Below are positions 1 through 10,353 of a DNA stretch of 64,000 nucleotides, one piece after another. The position numbers and the translations under genes are program-made. The DNA is from Ottelia alismoides (taxonomy: Eukaryota > Streptophyta > Magnoliopsida > Alismatales > Hydrocharitaceae), in contig JAZKJV010009784.1 in assembly GCA_037367405.1 (NCBI GenBank), forward strand, positions 1,302,001 to 1,366,000. Reading direction: 5' to 3'. The notes under the pieces are model-generated. The model was not told the origin of the DNA. It made no database searches and saw only the letters and a list, made by a program, of their open reading frames with translations. How positions within the stretch are numbered: position 1 is the stretch's first letter; every line of letters starts with the position of its first letter.

Positions 1-382
1 CCATCGTGAGGATGCTCCCATGCATGAGCGCCATCATCACCGGCGACCCTCCGATTCCTGCTGCGACCGCCCGCATCGCCTCCTCAATCCCAACGTGAAA
101 CTCCTTCCTGTCAATCCCACCGCTGCAGTCCCGATCGAAGCTCTTGAACACGTAGTCTTCGGCATCCAGTCCTCCCGCTGCCTCCGGTTCCGCACCTTCC
201 GAGAGGTAAGTGGAGGCCAACATCAAGGAGCCTCGAAGACCCGCCACGAGGTCCTTACGAGAGAGGAGCCCGTCACGGTCGCTGTCGAGGCGCGAGAAGA
301 GGTTTTCGACGCAGCGCGTGAAGGCCGGGGCGTCGGCGATGAAGCCGGTGATGGTGGAGTCGTTGATCACGTGGAGATCCAT
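1..382 (-). CDS. EF-hand calcium-binding protein, partial (N-terminal 127 residues)
   Basis: The minus strand is open without a stop from an ATG at 382 to the window edge, so the C-terminus is outside. Two EF-hand loops are visible. Loop 1, residues 33-44, reads DSDRDGLLSRKD: D at positions 1, 3 and 5, G at 6, and D instead of the usual E at 12. Loop 2, residues 83-94, reads DRDCSGGIDRKE, with D, D, S, G and E in the expected places. Such proteins bind Ca2+ and act as sensors or buffers in the cytosol; the target is unknown. No signal peptide or membrane segment is seen. Codons are strongly GC-ending near the start, as in many monocot genes. The start is the first ATG about 70 nt below the predicted transcription start from the TATA box at 478-485. 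The open frames on the plus strand here are antisense shadows. It is the only host gene in the window. Confidence 0.85.
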   Translation of the reverse strand, partial: MDLHVINDSTITGFIADAPAFTRCVENLFSRLDSDRDGLLSRKDLVAGLRGSLMLASTYLSEGAEPEAAGGLDAEDYVFKSFDRDCSGGIDRKEFHVGIEEAMRAVAAGIGGSPVMMALMHGSILTM

Positions 383-477
383 TGGCAGATGGATCCAAAC
401 TTTAGGTTTTCTTCGAGGGGGATTTGGGGATCTGATTTGTGGTTCGGATTTGAGGTTTGAGGTTGGAGGGGAGGGGC

Positions 478-485
478 TATTTATA
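478..485 (-). promoter_or_regulatory. TATA box of the EF-hand gene
   Basis: The minus strand reads TATAAATA here, about 95 bp upstream of the EF-hand ATG. With the usual spacing of about 30 bp, transcription would start near 450 and give a short 5' UTR of about 65-70 nt. The match to the plant TATA consensus is exact; use of the site is inferred. Confidence 0.65.
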
Positions 486-831
486 TGGTTCTGGGATTGG
501 TAAATAGACACGTTTGCCCTCTCCTTTTTCTCGTAGCACTGCCAAATTAGTGACACCAAAAAGAATTAGGACAGAAATGTCAAAAAGAGAACAGGTTAAG
601 GTGTGCAATTTTCCCCGCACTAGAGGGCGAGAGAGAATAGCTTCAGGATGGCATGAAAAGAATGGGGTTTGACGCGGTCAAAGAAATGTCACGTTTTTTT
701 TAATGGTAACAAATTGATGGTTATTACTTGGAGAGTTTATAAAAAAACAAAATCCTATGTATACATTTCAATATAATGTGATTCTCAATATTTTAAGATG
801 TCAATTTAATATTTACACATTGCAGAAAGAA
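486..831. other. Gene-free upstream flank between EF-hand gene and duplicated block
   Basis: No open frame, RNA or repeat is recognised. It is moderately AT-rich and ends where the tandem duplication begins. It presumably holds the distal promoter of the EF-hand gene, but no specific element can be supported. Confidence 0.4.
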
Positions 832-912
832 ATTTATTAAGTGATCAATCGTTCATGTCTTATTTTAGTAACTGAATATTTGATAGTAAGAAAACACATG
901 CATGACTTAAAC

Positions 913-1095
913 TAGGGTGGAGCATAGGGCCGGGCCAACCCGGACCCGACCCGGGCCCAACCCATCAAAACCCGGACTCGACCCGAACCCGATATTTACA
1001 TGGGCCGGGCCCGGGCCTTCAATTCCCAGAAAATTTGTAGTCGGGCCGGGCCGGACCCGGACCCGCAAAAACCCGTAAAAGCCCATCGACCCGAC
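913..1095. repeat. hAT1 left terminal inverted repeat and GC-rich subterminal region
   Basis: After the 13-bp terminal repeat come many overlapping copies of CCCGACCCG, CCCGGAC and GGGCCGGGC in both orientations. The matching region at the other end is 4772-4944. The surrounding DNA is very AT-rich, so the contrast is sharp. In other hAT elements such repeated subterminal motifs bind the BED zinc finger of the transposase; here that role is inferred. Confidence 0.7.
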
Positions 1096-1313
1096 TTCTA
1101 AGCATGCACTGTGTCCGAAGGATTTAGAATCCCATTAAAATCTCAATTTGTTCCCTCCCAACCGGATCCATCTGATTTGCATATGATTTGCACGGCTGGA
1201 AAGATTTAAAATCATATCAAATCTCAATCTCTTCCCTCCTCAACGAATCCTAATTCGTTCCCTCTCTCTGCCTAAATAAAACAAATCCCTAATGGCTAAT
1301 ATTTATACGAGAT

Positions 1314-1320
1314 TATAAAA
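1314..1320 (+). promoter_or_regulatory. Candidate TATA box of the hAT1 transposase gene
   Basis: TATAAAA lies between the left terminal repeat and the transposase. A CT-rich leader-like stretch follows, then a possible 5' UTR intron whose acceptor would be the TTTGTTAG ending at 2011, just before the ATG at 2015. The motif is seen; promoter use and the leader intron are inferred. Confidence 0.4.
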
Positions 1321-2014
1321 CCCACTTTAATCCCTCTCTGAGTGTCTCTGAACTTGACGAATCCCACCTCCGATCCCCCCGTTCCCTCTTCTCCCAGCCA
1401 CCACCACAAGCTCCGTCTCGGCCGTCATCGTCGATCTATCCCCTCCCCACGATCCAACACGACGACCCCTCCTCGGTCTCCCTCTCCGACAAGTAGACGA
1501 AAGTTTCTGAAGTCAATAATATTGTTCATCAACACATCATCCGCTCTTGTCGTATTCTCATTGCGATCCTCCTCGACTTATATTGGATAGACGTCACATT
1601 GCCATACATTCGAAGGATCAGAATTTGCCTGATAAGAACTCTAAATTAGAAACTTTGCATTGCCTTGAAAGTTTAATTTGAATGATGATACATTTCATAC
1701 CCTTTGTGTTAATACCAATTCGTAATGATTTAATATGATAAAGATGTTTCCATTAATTCAATCTACCGAGTGTTGATGTAATATCAGATTCTTTGATGTA
1801 GTAAGGCATCGTTTCTACACACATATAGCATACAATATATTAGGATTTTATAAATGTGATACATTTCCTTTTCCTTGTAAACGTAACATGCATGTTTATG
1901 GATAATTTAAAAATTGTGTGAATAAATATCCATTGCCTTGTAAATTTGTTACGTAGTTATGATGTTATATATTTAATTGGTTGTAAATAAATTTTATTAT
2001 TGTTTTGTTAGATT

Positions 2015-4093
2015 ATGGATGTCAATAATATAAGAATTGATGATGTAAAGGAAACCGTGGCGGGCAATCACGGTTCTCCTATTGAGATTGGCAGAGGGGG
2101 ACGCAAACGCCCCAAACGATTTTTATCGGATGTTTGGAAAAATTTTAAAATAATTGAGAAGAAGGACAGTGGTGTAGAGAAATGCGAGTGTCTAAAATGT
2201 CACCAGATTTTATCATGTGGATCTCAAGGCGGGACTAGCCATTTGAAGAGACATGTTGACAAATATTGTATACACAGTAGAAGTAAAAATGAAGGCCATC
2301 AATTACTAAATTTTGCAACATCTGAGAATGCAACCAACACACTAGGGAATTGGATATTTGATCAGGATAGAAGTCGAGAAGATCTGACTCGAGTATTTAT
2401 TCAGCATGAATTACCTTTTCGATTACTTGAGAAAGATGCATTTAAGATTTTCTTGTCAAATCTTCAACCGAGGTTCAAGCCCGTTTCTCACTCCACATTA
2501 AGAAGGGATTGCATAAAAATGTATGATACTGAGAAGATCAAGTTGAAAGACGAGATTAAAAATTATTCCAACAGGATTTGCATAACAACAGACTTATGGA
2601 CATCAATCCAAGCAATTGGTTATATCGCTATCACCGGCCATTATATTGATGAGCAATGGACTTTTAAGAAAAAAATTTTGAGTTTTTGTGTCCTCCCATC
2701 TCCGCACACCGGCGATAATATCTCTGATATGATTGTCCATTGTTTATCTGAATGGGGTATTAAAAATTTGTGCACTGTTACTGTGGACAATGCATCGGCT
2801 AACGATGTGGTAGTTAGCAATTTGATTGATCATTTTGGTCCTAAGTCCAATCTTATTCTCAATGGGAGGATTTTTCATGTTCGATGTTGGGCACATATTT
2901 TAAATTTAGTCGTTCAAGATGGACTGATTGAAATTAAAGAATTTATTACTAAAATCAGAAATTTGGTGAAGTATGTTCGATGCTCACAGCGCCGAATGGA
3001 GGAATTTGAAGAAGTCGCAAAGTTAGAAGGAGTTTCTACGTGTAAGGGACTCGTTCTAGATGTAAGCACAAGATGGAATTCCACCTTTTTAATGCTACAG
3101 TCAGCCTTGTATTATATGAAAGTTTTTTCTCGCATGAAGTCACGTGATCCTTATTTGTTTGACATCCCTAACATTGGAGAATGGAAGAAAGCAGATAATA
3201 TCTGTGCGGCTTTAGAAGTATTTTATACGGCGACCAAAGTTTTTTCTGGACATCTATATTCAACCTCAAATTTGTTTTTTAACCAAATATTTGAGGTAAA
3301 AAGGGAGTTGAATATTTTACTCACAAGTGAAGACTTCACCATAAGAAATATGGCAGCAAGAATGAGTGTCAAATTTGAAAAGTATTGGAAAGATCGTGGC
3401 TGCAATTTACCTTTGGCAATAGTCGTCGCCCTAGATCCTCGTTACAAGTTCGAGTATATTCGATTTTGCCTATCAAAAGTCTATTCAGATTCTGAGGTGG
3501 ATGATTTCATGAATGAGGTTGAGACAACCACATATAAAATTTATGAGGAATACTCTTCACGATTCCAGTCCTCACTGGCTACAGAAAGTATACAATCTCA
3601 ATCACCTATTATGCTTAGTGATAATACATGTGGATCTGTTGTGGAAAGACAGAAGGAAAACTACAGAGCTGAATTTCGCAAAAAGAAAAAAGAGATGATG
3701 GGATTGGAAGTTGGAAAGTTTGAGATTGATATGTATTTGGCTGATAGCTCTGCAGATTTTAATGATGAGGAAAATGAATCATTTGATATTCTCTATTGGT
3801 GGAAAGTGAATTCAGGCAAGTACCGAATCCTGTCTAGATTGGCTCGAGATTTTATGGCAATCCCGGTGTCCACAGTTGCTTCTGAGTCTGCATTCAGCAC
3901 AGGAGGTCGAATTTTAGATGCCCACCGCAGTCGATTGGATCCAACCACAGTGGAAGCTTTGATTTGTGTCCAAGATTGGTTGCGTGGTTCAGGGACTTCA
4001 ATAGAAGAAGCGAACGACAACGACTACTTGATCCTCAGAGGTATGATGAGTCTTTACTTAGTGGAGTTCCTCTTTAGTTTAAACAATTTCTGA
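2015..4093 (+). CDS. hAT transposase, BED zinc finger and hAT dimerisation domain (692 aa)
   Basis: An uninterrupted frame encodes a RICESLEEPER-like hAT transposase that cuts and re-inserts the element in the nucleus. A BED zinc finger lies at about residues 39-85 (C59, C62, H76/H80, C85). The RNase-H-like core has D193 in ITTDLWTS, D258 in VDNASAND and the C291-x2-H294 pair in RCWAH. The hAT C-terminal dimerisation region is about 590-655, with E624 in the SESAFS motif, so the catalytic D-D-E set is present. Length fits the family (about 650-750 aa). An in-frame TAG sits just upstream at 2009-2011, which fixes the start at 2015. A likely 83-nt intron (GT at 4041, AG at 4122-4123) would replace the last 17 codons with a short end GDHPHE and a stop at 4141-4143, which looks more natural than the hydrophobic read-through tail. 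Confidence 0.92.
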   Translation: MDVNNIRIDDVKETVAGNHGSPIEIGRGGRKRPKRFLSDVWKNFKIIEKKDSGVEKCECLKCHQILSCGSQGGTSHLKRHVDKYCIHSRSKNEGHQLLNFATSENATNTLGNWIFDQDRSREDLTRVFIQHELPFRLLEKDAFKIFLSNLQPRFKPVSHSTLRRDCIKMYDTEKIKLKDEIKNYSNRICITTDLWTSIQAIGYIAITGHYIDEQWTFKKKILSFCVLPSPHTGDNISDMIVHCLSEWGIKNLCTVTVDNASANDVVVSNLIDHFGPKSNLILNGRIFHVRCWAHILNLVVQDGLIEIKEFITKIRNLVKYVRCSQRRMEEFEEVAKLEGVSTCKGLVLDVSTRWNSTFLMLQSALYYMKVFSRMKSRDPYLFDIPNIGEWKKADNICAALEVFYTATKVFSGHLYSTSNLFFNQIFEVKRELNILLTSEDFTIRNMAARMSVKFEKYWKDRGCNLPLAIVVALDPRYKFEYIRFCLSKVYSDSEVDDFMNEVETTTYKIYEEYSSRFQSSLATESIQSQSPIMLSDNTCGSVVERQKENYRAEFRKKKKEMMGLEVGKFEIDMYLADSSADFNDEENESFDILYWWKVNSGKYRILSRLARDFMAIPVSTVASESAFSTGGRILDAHRSRLDPTTVEALICVQDWLRGSGTSIEEANDNDYLILRGMMSLYLVEFLFSLNNF

Positions 4094-4944
4094 CTGGCAT
4101 GATACCTTTTTTATGAATTTTAGGAGATCATCCACATGAATGAGAAGAAATTGGATTCACGAATTATGATTAACATGCTTAACAACGGTATATTCATACT
4201 CTTAAAGACATTATCTCCTTTACAATTAAATATTTATTTATCTAACTGGTAATACTTTCATTTCAGGGTCGTTGTCAACCGGTGGAATCACATATGCTAC
4301 TGGATCGAGTTTTTTATTTGAAACAACTTTGTTATTTAGCTTTTATTCATCGAAGTATTTCATGGAACTGTGTATTTTTCTAAATGGGAATTGAACAATA
4401 TTAGCACCATGCTATAGAACTATGTTTTTTGTCATGTGGTCAGGCCCAATGCTATTGCTTAATATTTAATTCTTCATGGATTGAGATTTCTATTATAACA
4501 TTGACGTATGGAGCCAAACCAATTTGTAACACCACATGATCATAAAGCATTAATTTACATTTAAGCATTGTATATCAAGATGATGGCAATGCAACAATAA
4601 CAATCCAAAATCTAGAAATCACATCAAATTAGAGTGGAAGAAAAAGATGTGAGATGTAAACTATGTAATTTATGGTTATTGTAATATGCACTTTCGATAT
4701 TGTCTCAATTCATGAGCTTCTAAACGTTAATCTTTTTTTCAGCATACACATGCTGGCAATGTGCTTTTTAGCGGGCTGAGCCCGGAACCGACCCGAACCC
4801 GATTTTGCGGGCCATGGGTCGGGCCCGGGCCCTCCAATTAACAAAAAATCCGGGCCTCAACCCGGCCCAAGGCCCGCAAAAATTTTTTGGGCCCGGGTCG
4901 GGCTTTGGCGGGTTGGGCCGGGTCAGGCCCAATGCTCCACCCTA

Positions 4945-5640
4945 ACTTAAACTCCATAAGTGAGGATATACATGATGGATGAAGGACGAATCATCATCGT
5001 ATATGGAGGATTGAACAACGAGCATGATGGTGATAAAAAAAGAGGTCCAAGATCACGATGAGATGTGGATGAATGTGTTATGGCCACAACAGTTGGCAGA
5101 GACAACTGAGAGGCAAATGCATGATGCATCATCAATGTGGTAGAAGAAGGCATACAAGGAACATAAAGACCTTAACAACGAAGGCGAAGGTGGTGGAGGG
5201 TCAGGATAAGAGGAGAGGAAGAGGCTTGAAAGTTTTTATCGCTAACAAAGGTCCCATTAGGATACCGTTGAATATGGAAAGGGGAAAAAGAGAAGATTTT
5301 GGAGGATTAGATTGTAATGTTTAGGTATCGTTATTTCACAATTTATGCCATTCAATCCGATGCCATCATGTCAGAGCGATACTTGACTCACCCATATAAA
5401 CTTTATAAGGACTATGTACTCAATGTCACGACTGTCCTGCTTGCAATTTCTTTATAATATGAATATCTCACAAATTCAAACATGTACATAAAACATGATC
5501 AATATTAGAAAATCGTCTGTATCTAAAAAGCAAGCCCCCAACCTACATTGTATGTTTAACAACTAATTTGTGATCCAAACATGAAGAAGAAAAACGTCAT
5601 CTTTCACCTTTAACACATGAATTTGTAACTATATATGTAC
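4945..5640. other. Non-coding flank in unit 1 (matching 10898-11597 in unit 2)
   Basis: This follows the hAT1 insertion and matches unit 2 closely. The short open frames here (for example 5073-5324, repeated at 11029-11280) are alike only because the DNA was duplicated; none has a recognisable domain. I see no gene. Confidence 0.5.
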
Positions 5641-5641
5641 A

Positions 5642-5970
5642 AATGGGGCTGCTCATGCCTCATTTTTATCCATGTTTTTATTTTTTTGTGGAAAAATACC
5701 CCCATGTATTTTTCATCACTATATGCCTAACTTTTGTAATTCCAATTTCACCTGAAACAGATTCTCCTATACCCTCCTGGACGGGGCCTATTCCAACAAT
5801 TCTGAGATCGTTAAAATTCGACAGTCGGGATGGAGGGCATAGGAGTCCATGTTTCAAGCAAAATTGGAATGACATAAGATAGGAATATATTGATGAAAAT
5901 GCGTGGAGTATTTTAAAAAATAAAAAAATGGATAAAAATGTGGGTTGGAGTAGCATGTTGGCTGCCTCCA
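5642..5970. mobile_element. Degenerate foldback MITE, copy in unit 1
   Basis: The two halves are diverged inverted repeats meeting near 5790-5830. The arm sequence resembles that of the young MITE at 8865-9246, including a shared stretch around ATTCCAATTTC and a TCCTAT/CGCCCTCCA block, so it is an older member of the same family. No clear target-site duplication is found and the ends are approximate. The same copy is in unit 2 at about 11598-11928, so it predates the duplication. Confidence 0.6.
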
Positions 5971-6219
5971 TGTTCACTGATGTTTCAACATATTAGGAAA
6001 ACTAAATGTAAAATAATGATATAAAAATCTTACTTACCATCAAGTATTGCAGTAGAAGAAAGATTACATATTCTTAACCATGACGAATATGGATCCATTG
6101 AAGAGGAGAGATAAAATACCTTCTGATTTCAAAGGAATTATCATATTTTAATTATAAAATATAAAATATATGTAAAAGTTTCTTTCCAACCAAATAATTC
6201 TCGAATCAAAAATTATTTA

Positions 6220-7406
6220 TTCTATATGAAAGAACATACTTTTTATTTAACCTGGTATACCATCCATGATCGAACTCAAGAAGGCAACTAATACACGAAG
6301 GTTATTAATTATTGCTAATCTCTATTTTTAATTTCTTTTATTTTTCTAATTTTTATATCCTTTTTAATGGCTTAGGAATTTTTATGGATTTTTATTAAAT
6401 TTTGTATTTTAAATTAATTTTTTAAATCTTTTATATTTTTGTATTTTTTGATTTTTGATCGATTTTAATCATGCAAAATTAATTTATGAATGAGATATTA
6501 ATGAAAATTAAATAAAATCCTATTTATATTTTCAAATATGTAAAATATAATAATAATGAAGAAAAAAATGTGTTTTTGTGTTTAGGTATTTTTTATTGTA
6601 TTTGGTGATTTATATTTTTCTAGATTTTTTACTATTTAAAAATGTAAAACAAATTTTAAAGAAATAAGCTACAATTTTATTATTTTTAAAGTAGAAATAA
6701 AATAAAATAATATGGAAACCAATTTTATATAATCGAATTTTATTCATCTTAAAAACAAGTCTAGGAACATAATTTTTCAGATTTTTCTATGATTTTATAG
6801 AATTTTTATAAGTTTACAAGAATATTCAATTCTTTGGGCTTTTCTATATGTATTTTTGTTTGATTTTTTTATAGGTGATAACAAATAGTAAAAGTAAGGT
6901 ACAGTGATTTTTTAGAAATTTTCAAGAATTTTTTAATTTATGAACTTTTAAAGTGCAAACAATAAATTTTAAGATGTTTTATATTTTTTAAAATTAGAAA
7001 AACAAAGTTAACTTTTGAAAAAAAATTACTTGAGCTAGAACTGATTATCAAGTATTTGTTGTAATTTTTATTATTTTTATAAAAATTTAGCTAATTAATC
7101 AAAGAAAAATAACAAATAAACTTAAATACCACTCAACTAGGACCTACATGTAATTAATCAAAAGTATTCAGAGCATTTATTAACAATAAAAGAAATGTCA
7201 GACTAAACACACAAAAATTCCAACAATCCACGTAGAATACCACATGATTTAAACTAGAAAGGGCTAAGACGTAATTCAACACAAAACTTAACTAGTTTTA
7301 TTAATAAAGAGTAAATTCAGGACAAATAATGCAATTAGACCACAAGGGGGGAAAACATGAGTCCATGGAATTAAAATCAAAGAATTCTACCATGAAATCA
7401 AAGAAA
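6220..7406 (-). mobile_element. Fragment of a gypsy LTR in unit 1 (copy of the LTR-D piece next to the copia element)
   Basis: This is a very AT-rich non-coding stretch. Around 6250 it has an ACCTGGTATACCATCC-type block resembling 26704-26740 inside LTR-B, which suggests it is part of an Athila-like LTR in minus orientation. It ends exactly where the copia LTR starts at 7407. The equivalent in unit 2 is about 12180-13382, and the LTR would resume at 46293 beyond the copia 3' LTR. Left end not resolved. Confidence 0.45.
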
Positions 7407-10339
7407 TATTAACCATGTGAGCCTGAGGCGAACCATTTCTAAAATAAATGTTATTGTAATATTTAAAATATAAATAAAAGTTATTGGTTTATTTCACTCC
7501 ATGTATGAGATTAAATGAATGAACACACTATAAAGTCCCTTAATACAATTAAGGTTATGTGCTATGGGCCATCTTAATGATCATACAAATGTTGATTCAA
7601 TAGTTGAATCATAGAGGCGGGACTTGGATGAATATCTATGGAGTTAGATTCAGGGCAAATCAAGCACAGTCAAATGATTAATAAGATATGATCTTCAATC
7701 TGAGAAGAAGATGGCAACCTTTCTCTTATGGTTGATATCTGACCAACCTCTTATGCAAGTCCTTCCAATAGGAATAGATATTCTGAGGTGTCAGATAAGT
7801 TAGGTCAAAGAGTTGACTTAGCAAGATGGAGTTAACCAAGATATATGTCGTATGCTGTCACGATATGGGCATGCATCCTATAACTGGAGACATATGTATT
7901 CTTATATATCTAAGTATGTACAATTGGAAGATAGATAGGTTGATGGCCTAATCAAGGTATATACAACGGCAAGCTAGTGTGCGTACAAGGGCATATGAGT
8001 AAAACGATCTCTTAAAGGGATCATACAAGTTTACTTGTGAATCGAAAGGCATGACCTCATTCATGAGGTATTAGGATCAATTAAATTCTATGCATGGTGG
8101 TCTAGCTTTGGTAGCATGATACGAATCTATAAGTATGATAAATGCTTTGGAAAGTATATGATAGATACCAAATCCCAATGACCTAATGGGAAACTTAATG
8201 ATAAAACCCTGAAGGAGACGATCTAAAAAGAGATCGAAAACTTTAGGTTTATTCTAGGGTCCTCCAAAATGCAAGATGTACATGTATTAGGAATACATGA
8301 GGGTTATGTGATCATAAATGATTGTATAACCATAACGCTTCCATTCCGAGGGAGTCATGGCACAAATTTGGACTTTAGTGACTCCTCCAAGTAGAGAAGT
8401 GATCTGATCTTAGTCCAAATGTTGTACAGTGATTTGGATGTGATTCGGATGCAATGAGAAGATTAGATTTACGGCTTTGGTTTAATCAAACATCTATAGA
8501 AGGTCCCTGAGATCTAAATTTGAGATATGATCTCAATATCCAAGTTACTATGCGTTTAATGTACAATCATCCTATCTTTATCTCCAAGTATCTAGGAAGA
8601 AAGAGCATTATTCTTGAAAGAGTTTATGAATAATTCCATTGATAAATGTTTATAAAATCATTGATAAATAGATAATTGAATGTGATTTAATTGTCATGAA
8701 TAGTGTGAGTTTGATTCATATTATTTAGATGCATGAGAATGATGATCCAATGTAATTAAATGTGATTTAATTATTACGGATATATATAATGTGTATAGAT
8801 CCATATTTAATCATATATATTATATATGTGATTTATAATATATAAGAGAGAGCTATTTGTAAATGAGGATAGGGAGTATGCACCCGGGTGCATGTCATTT
8901 TACATGCACCCGGCCCTATAACTTCCACATTTTTTTATTTTTTTGAAAAATACCGCCATGTATATTCATCTATATATCCCTTCTATATGTCATTCCAATT
9001 TCGTCAGAAACAGAGACTCCTACGCCCTCCATTTAGAACATTTAATTTTAACTGTCTTAGAATTGCTATAATCGACCATTTCTGGATGGAGGGCGTAGGA
9101 GTTTCTGTTTCTGACGAAATTGGAATGACATATAGAAGGGATATATAGATGAATATACATGGTGGTATTTTTCAAAAAAAACGTGGAAGTTTTAGTGCCG
9201 GGTGCATGTAAAATTACATGCACCCGGGTGCATACTCCCTATCCTCTTTGTAAATAACATTTACAATTTAAATATTGACGTGAATTGGATTCACATTGGG
9301 CAATTAATTGAAAATGCATTTTATTTTGAGTTGTGAATGCGATTTACAAATTTCCAATGGCATGATTGAAATTTCACAGATTAATTTGGAATTATTTTTG
9401 TGAAATAATTTACAAAAAAACTTGTTGTAAGTAATTAAAGGATTATGTGAAATGTGTAATATCACATAATAGGAAAAGGAGCACACCTTCCATGTAGGGA
9501 GGGTCAGGGGCCACCCTTGAGAACTAATTCAAGGTGGTCCCGCATATTAGGAAGGATGTAGCCTCCTTTACCCATCCTTTAATGCTCATTGATTTGATGG
9601 AATTATTTTATATCAATAATTATTCAATATATTTGATTTCATTAAATTAATTATTGTTGTATTTTTTATAGCAAAATCATGACCAATGAAAGAAACACAA
9701 ATTAATCCCAACCATTGGATATGTTGTCCATGAATTGAGATCCACAAACTCTCAAAATTTCATAAAAGAAGAGGCAATCCTAGCTCTTCATTTGACAACA
9801 ATTGGAAATCATCTCTCTCTCTTTCTCACCCTTATACACATTCCCTCTCCCTCCCTCCTTATAGCGGCCATCCATTCTAAACCCTAGAGAGGATCGTTGT
9901 TGTCGCCACGTCGTTGTGGCGCCGCTTCGATTACTCGTGGATCTTCGTCTCCTTCAGTGAATCCCACTCGTGAAGAAGACAACAAATCTTACATGATGAG
10001 ATCAGAAGATTTGCCGCTTGGATTATCAATTTGGATTGTGAGGAGCACGTGTTTCATCAACGTTCTCGCAAGCATCTTGTCCGTTGGATCAGACTTGAGA
10101 CATAAAGTCTCTTACTTTAGAGACACGAGCACAACCATGCTTGAAGAGATATTTCGATATCTACTTTGTGGTTTAGATGAAATTATCCAAGAAGTATTCT
10201 TGGATCATGTGGATTCATCATTCTTTAAAATATTTAAATTCCGCTGCATCGAGCTACTAGTGCCACTAGTCACTCCTAATCGCATATGATGTTATCTTCA
10301 CGCTTCTGTGATGTGCTTAAGTTCTCTCCATAACCTTTA
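7407..10339 (+). repeat. Copia 5' LTR, duplicated copy (unit 1), carrying a MITE
   Basis: This is the same LTR as 13383-15924. Without the MITE and its 9-bp duplicate it is 2542 bp, the same as the unit 2 copy. The start TATTAACC has lost the TG seen in unit 2 (TGTTAACC). The end is ACCTTTA, followed after two bases by the PBS. It exists twice because of the 5.6-kb tandem duplication, not because of a second retrotransposition. Confidence 0.88.
8865..9246. mobile_element. Mutator-type foldback MITE (382 bp)
   Basis: The insert is a near-perfect palindrome with arms of about 170 bp, starting GAGGATAGGGAG and ending with its complement. It is flanked by an exact 9-bp target-site duplication TTTGTAAAT (8856-8864 and 9247-9255). 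Unit 2 keeps the single empty TTTGTAAAT at 14832-14840. A 9-bp duplication together with a terminal repeat starting with G points to the Mutator superfamily. A second palindrome (GCACCCGGGTGC) lies just inside each end. It encodes no protein; the open frames within it are mirror images of each other. Confidence 0.9.
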
Positions 10340-10341
10340 AG

Positions 10342-10353
10342 TGGTATCAGAGC
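10342..10353 (+). other. Copia primer-binding site, duplicated copy
   Basis: TGGTATCAGAGC is the exact complement of the 3' end of plant initiator tRNA-Met, the usual primer of copia elements. It lies two bases after the LTR end. About 470 bp of copia leader follow up to the duplication junction at 10825-10830. Confidence 0.9.

Larger units (their letters stand above)
913..4944 (+). mobile_element. hAT superfamily DNA transposon, apparently autonomous (hAT1, 4032 bp)
   Basis: The ends are perfect 13-bp inverted repeats, TAGGGTGGAGCAT at 913-925 and its complement at 4932-4944. The flanking 8-bp target-site duplication ACTTAAAC is exact (905-912 and 4945-4952). The unoccupied target is preserved at 10898-10905 in the second duplication unit, which proves the boundaries. 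The first and last ~180 bp are unusually GC-rich and packed with CCCGACCCG/GGGCCGGG-type motifs, the likely subterminal transposase binding sites. A single long transposase frame lies between. hAT elements move by cut and paste, and an 8-bp duplication is their hallmark. The intact ends, exact duplication and open frame suggest recent insertion. Confidence 0.95.

Noticed and set aside
20..503. Two plus-strand open frames of 146 and 97 codons
   Set aside because: They are antisense to the EF-hand coding region; their length follows from its GC-rich codons and they show no domain.
1342..1590. 82-codon plus-strand frame upstream of the hAT transposase
   Set aside because: Low-complexity S/P/R-rich translation of a CT-rich leader; no domain, likely 5' UTR.
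5073..5324. 83-codon frame found again at 11029-11280
   Set aside because: Its conservation is fully explained by the tandem duplication; no recognisable motif.
8888..9223. Opposed frames that both begin MHVILHAPG
   Set aside because: The MITE is a palindrome, so both strands give nearly the same peptide.
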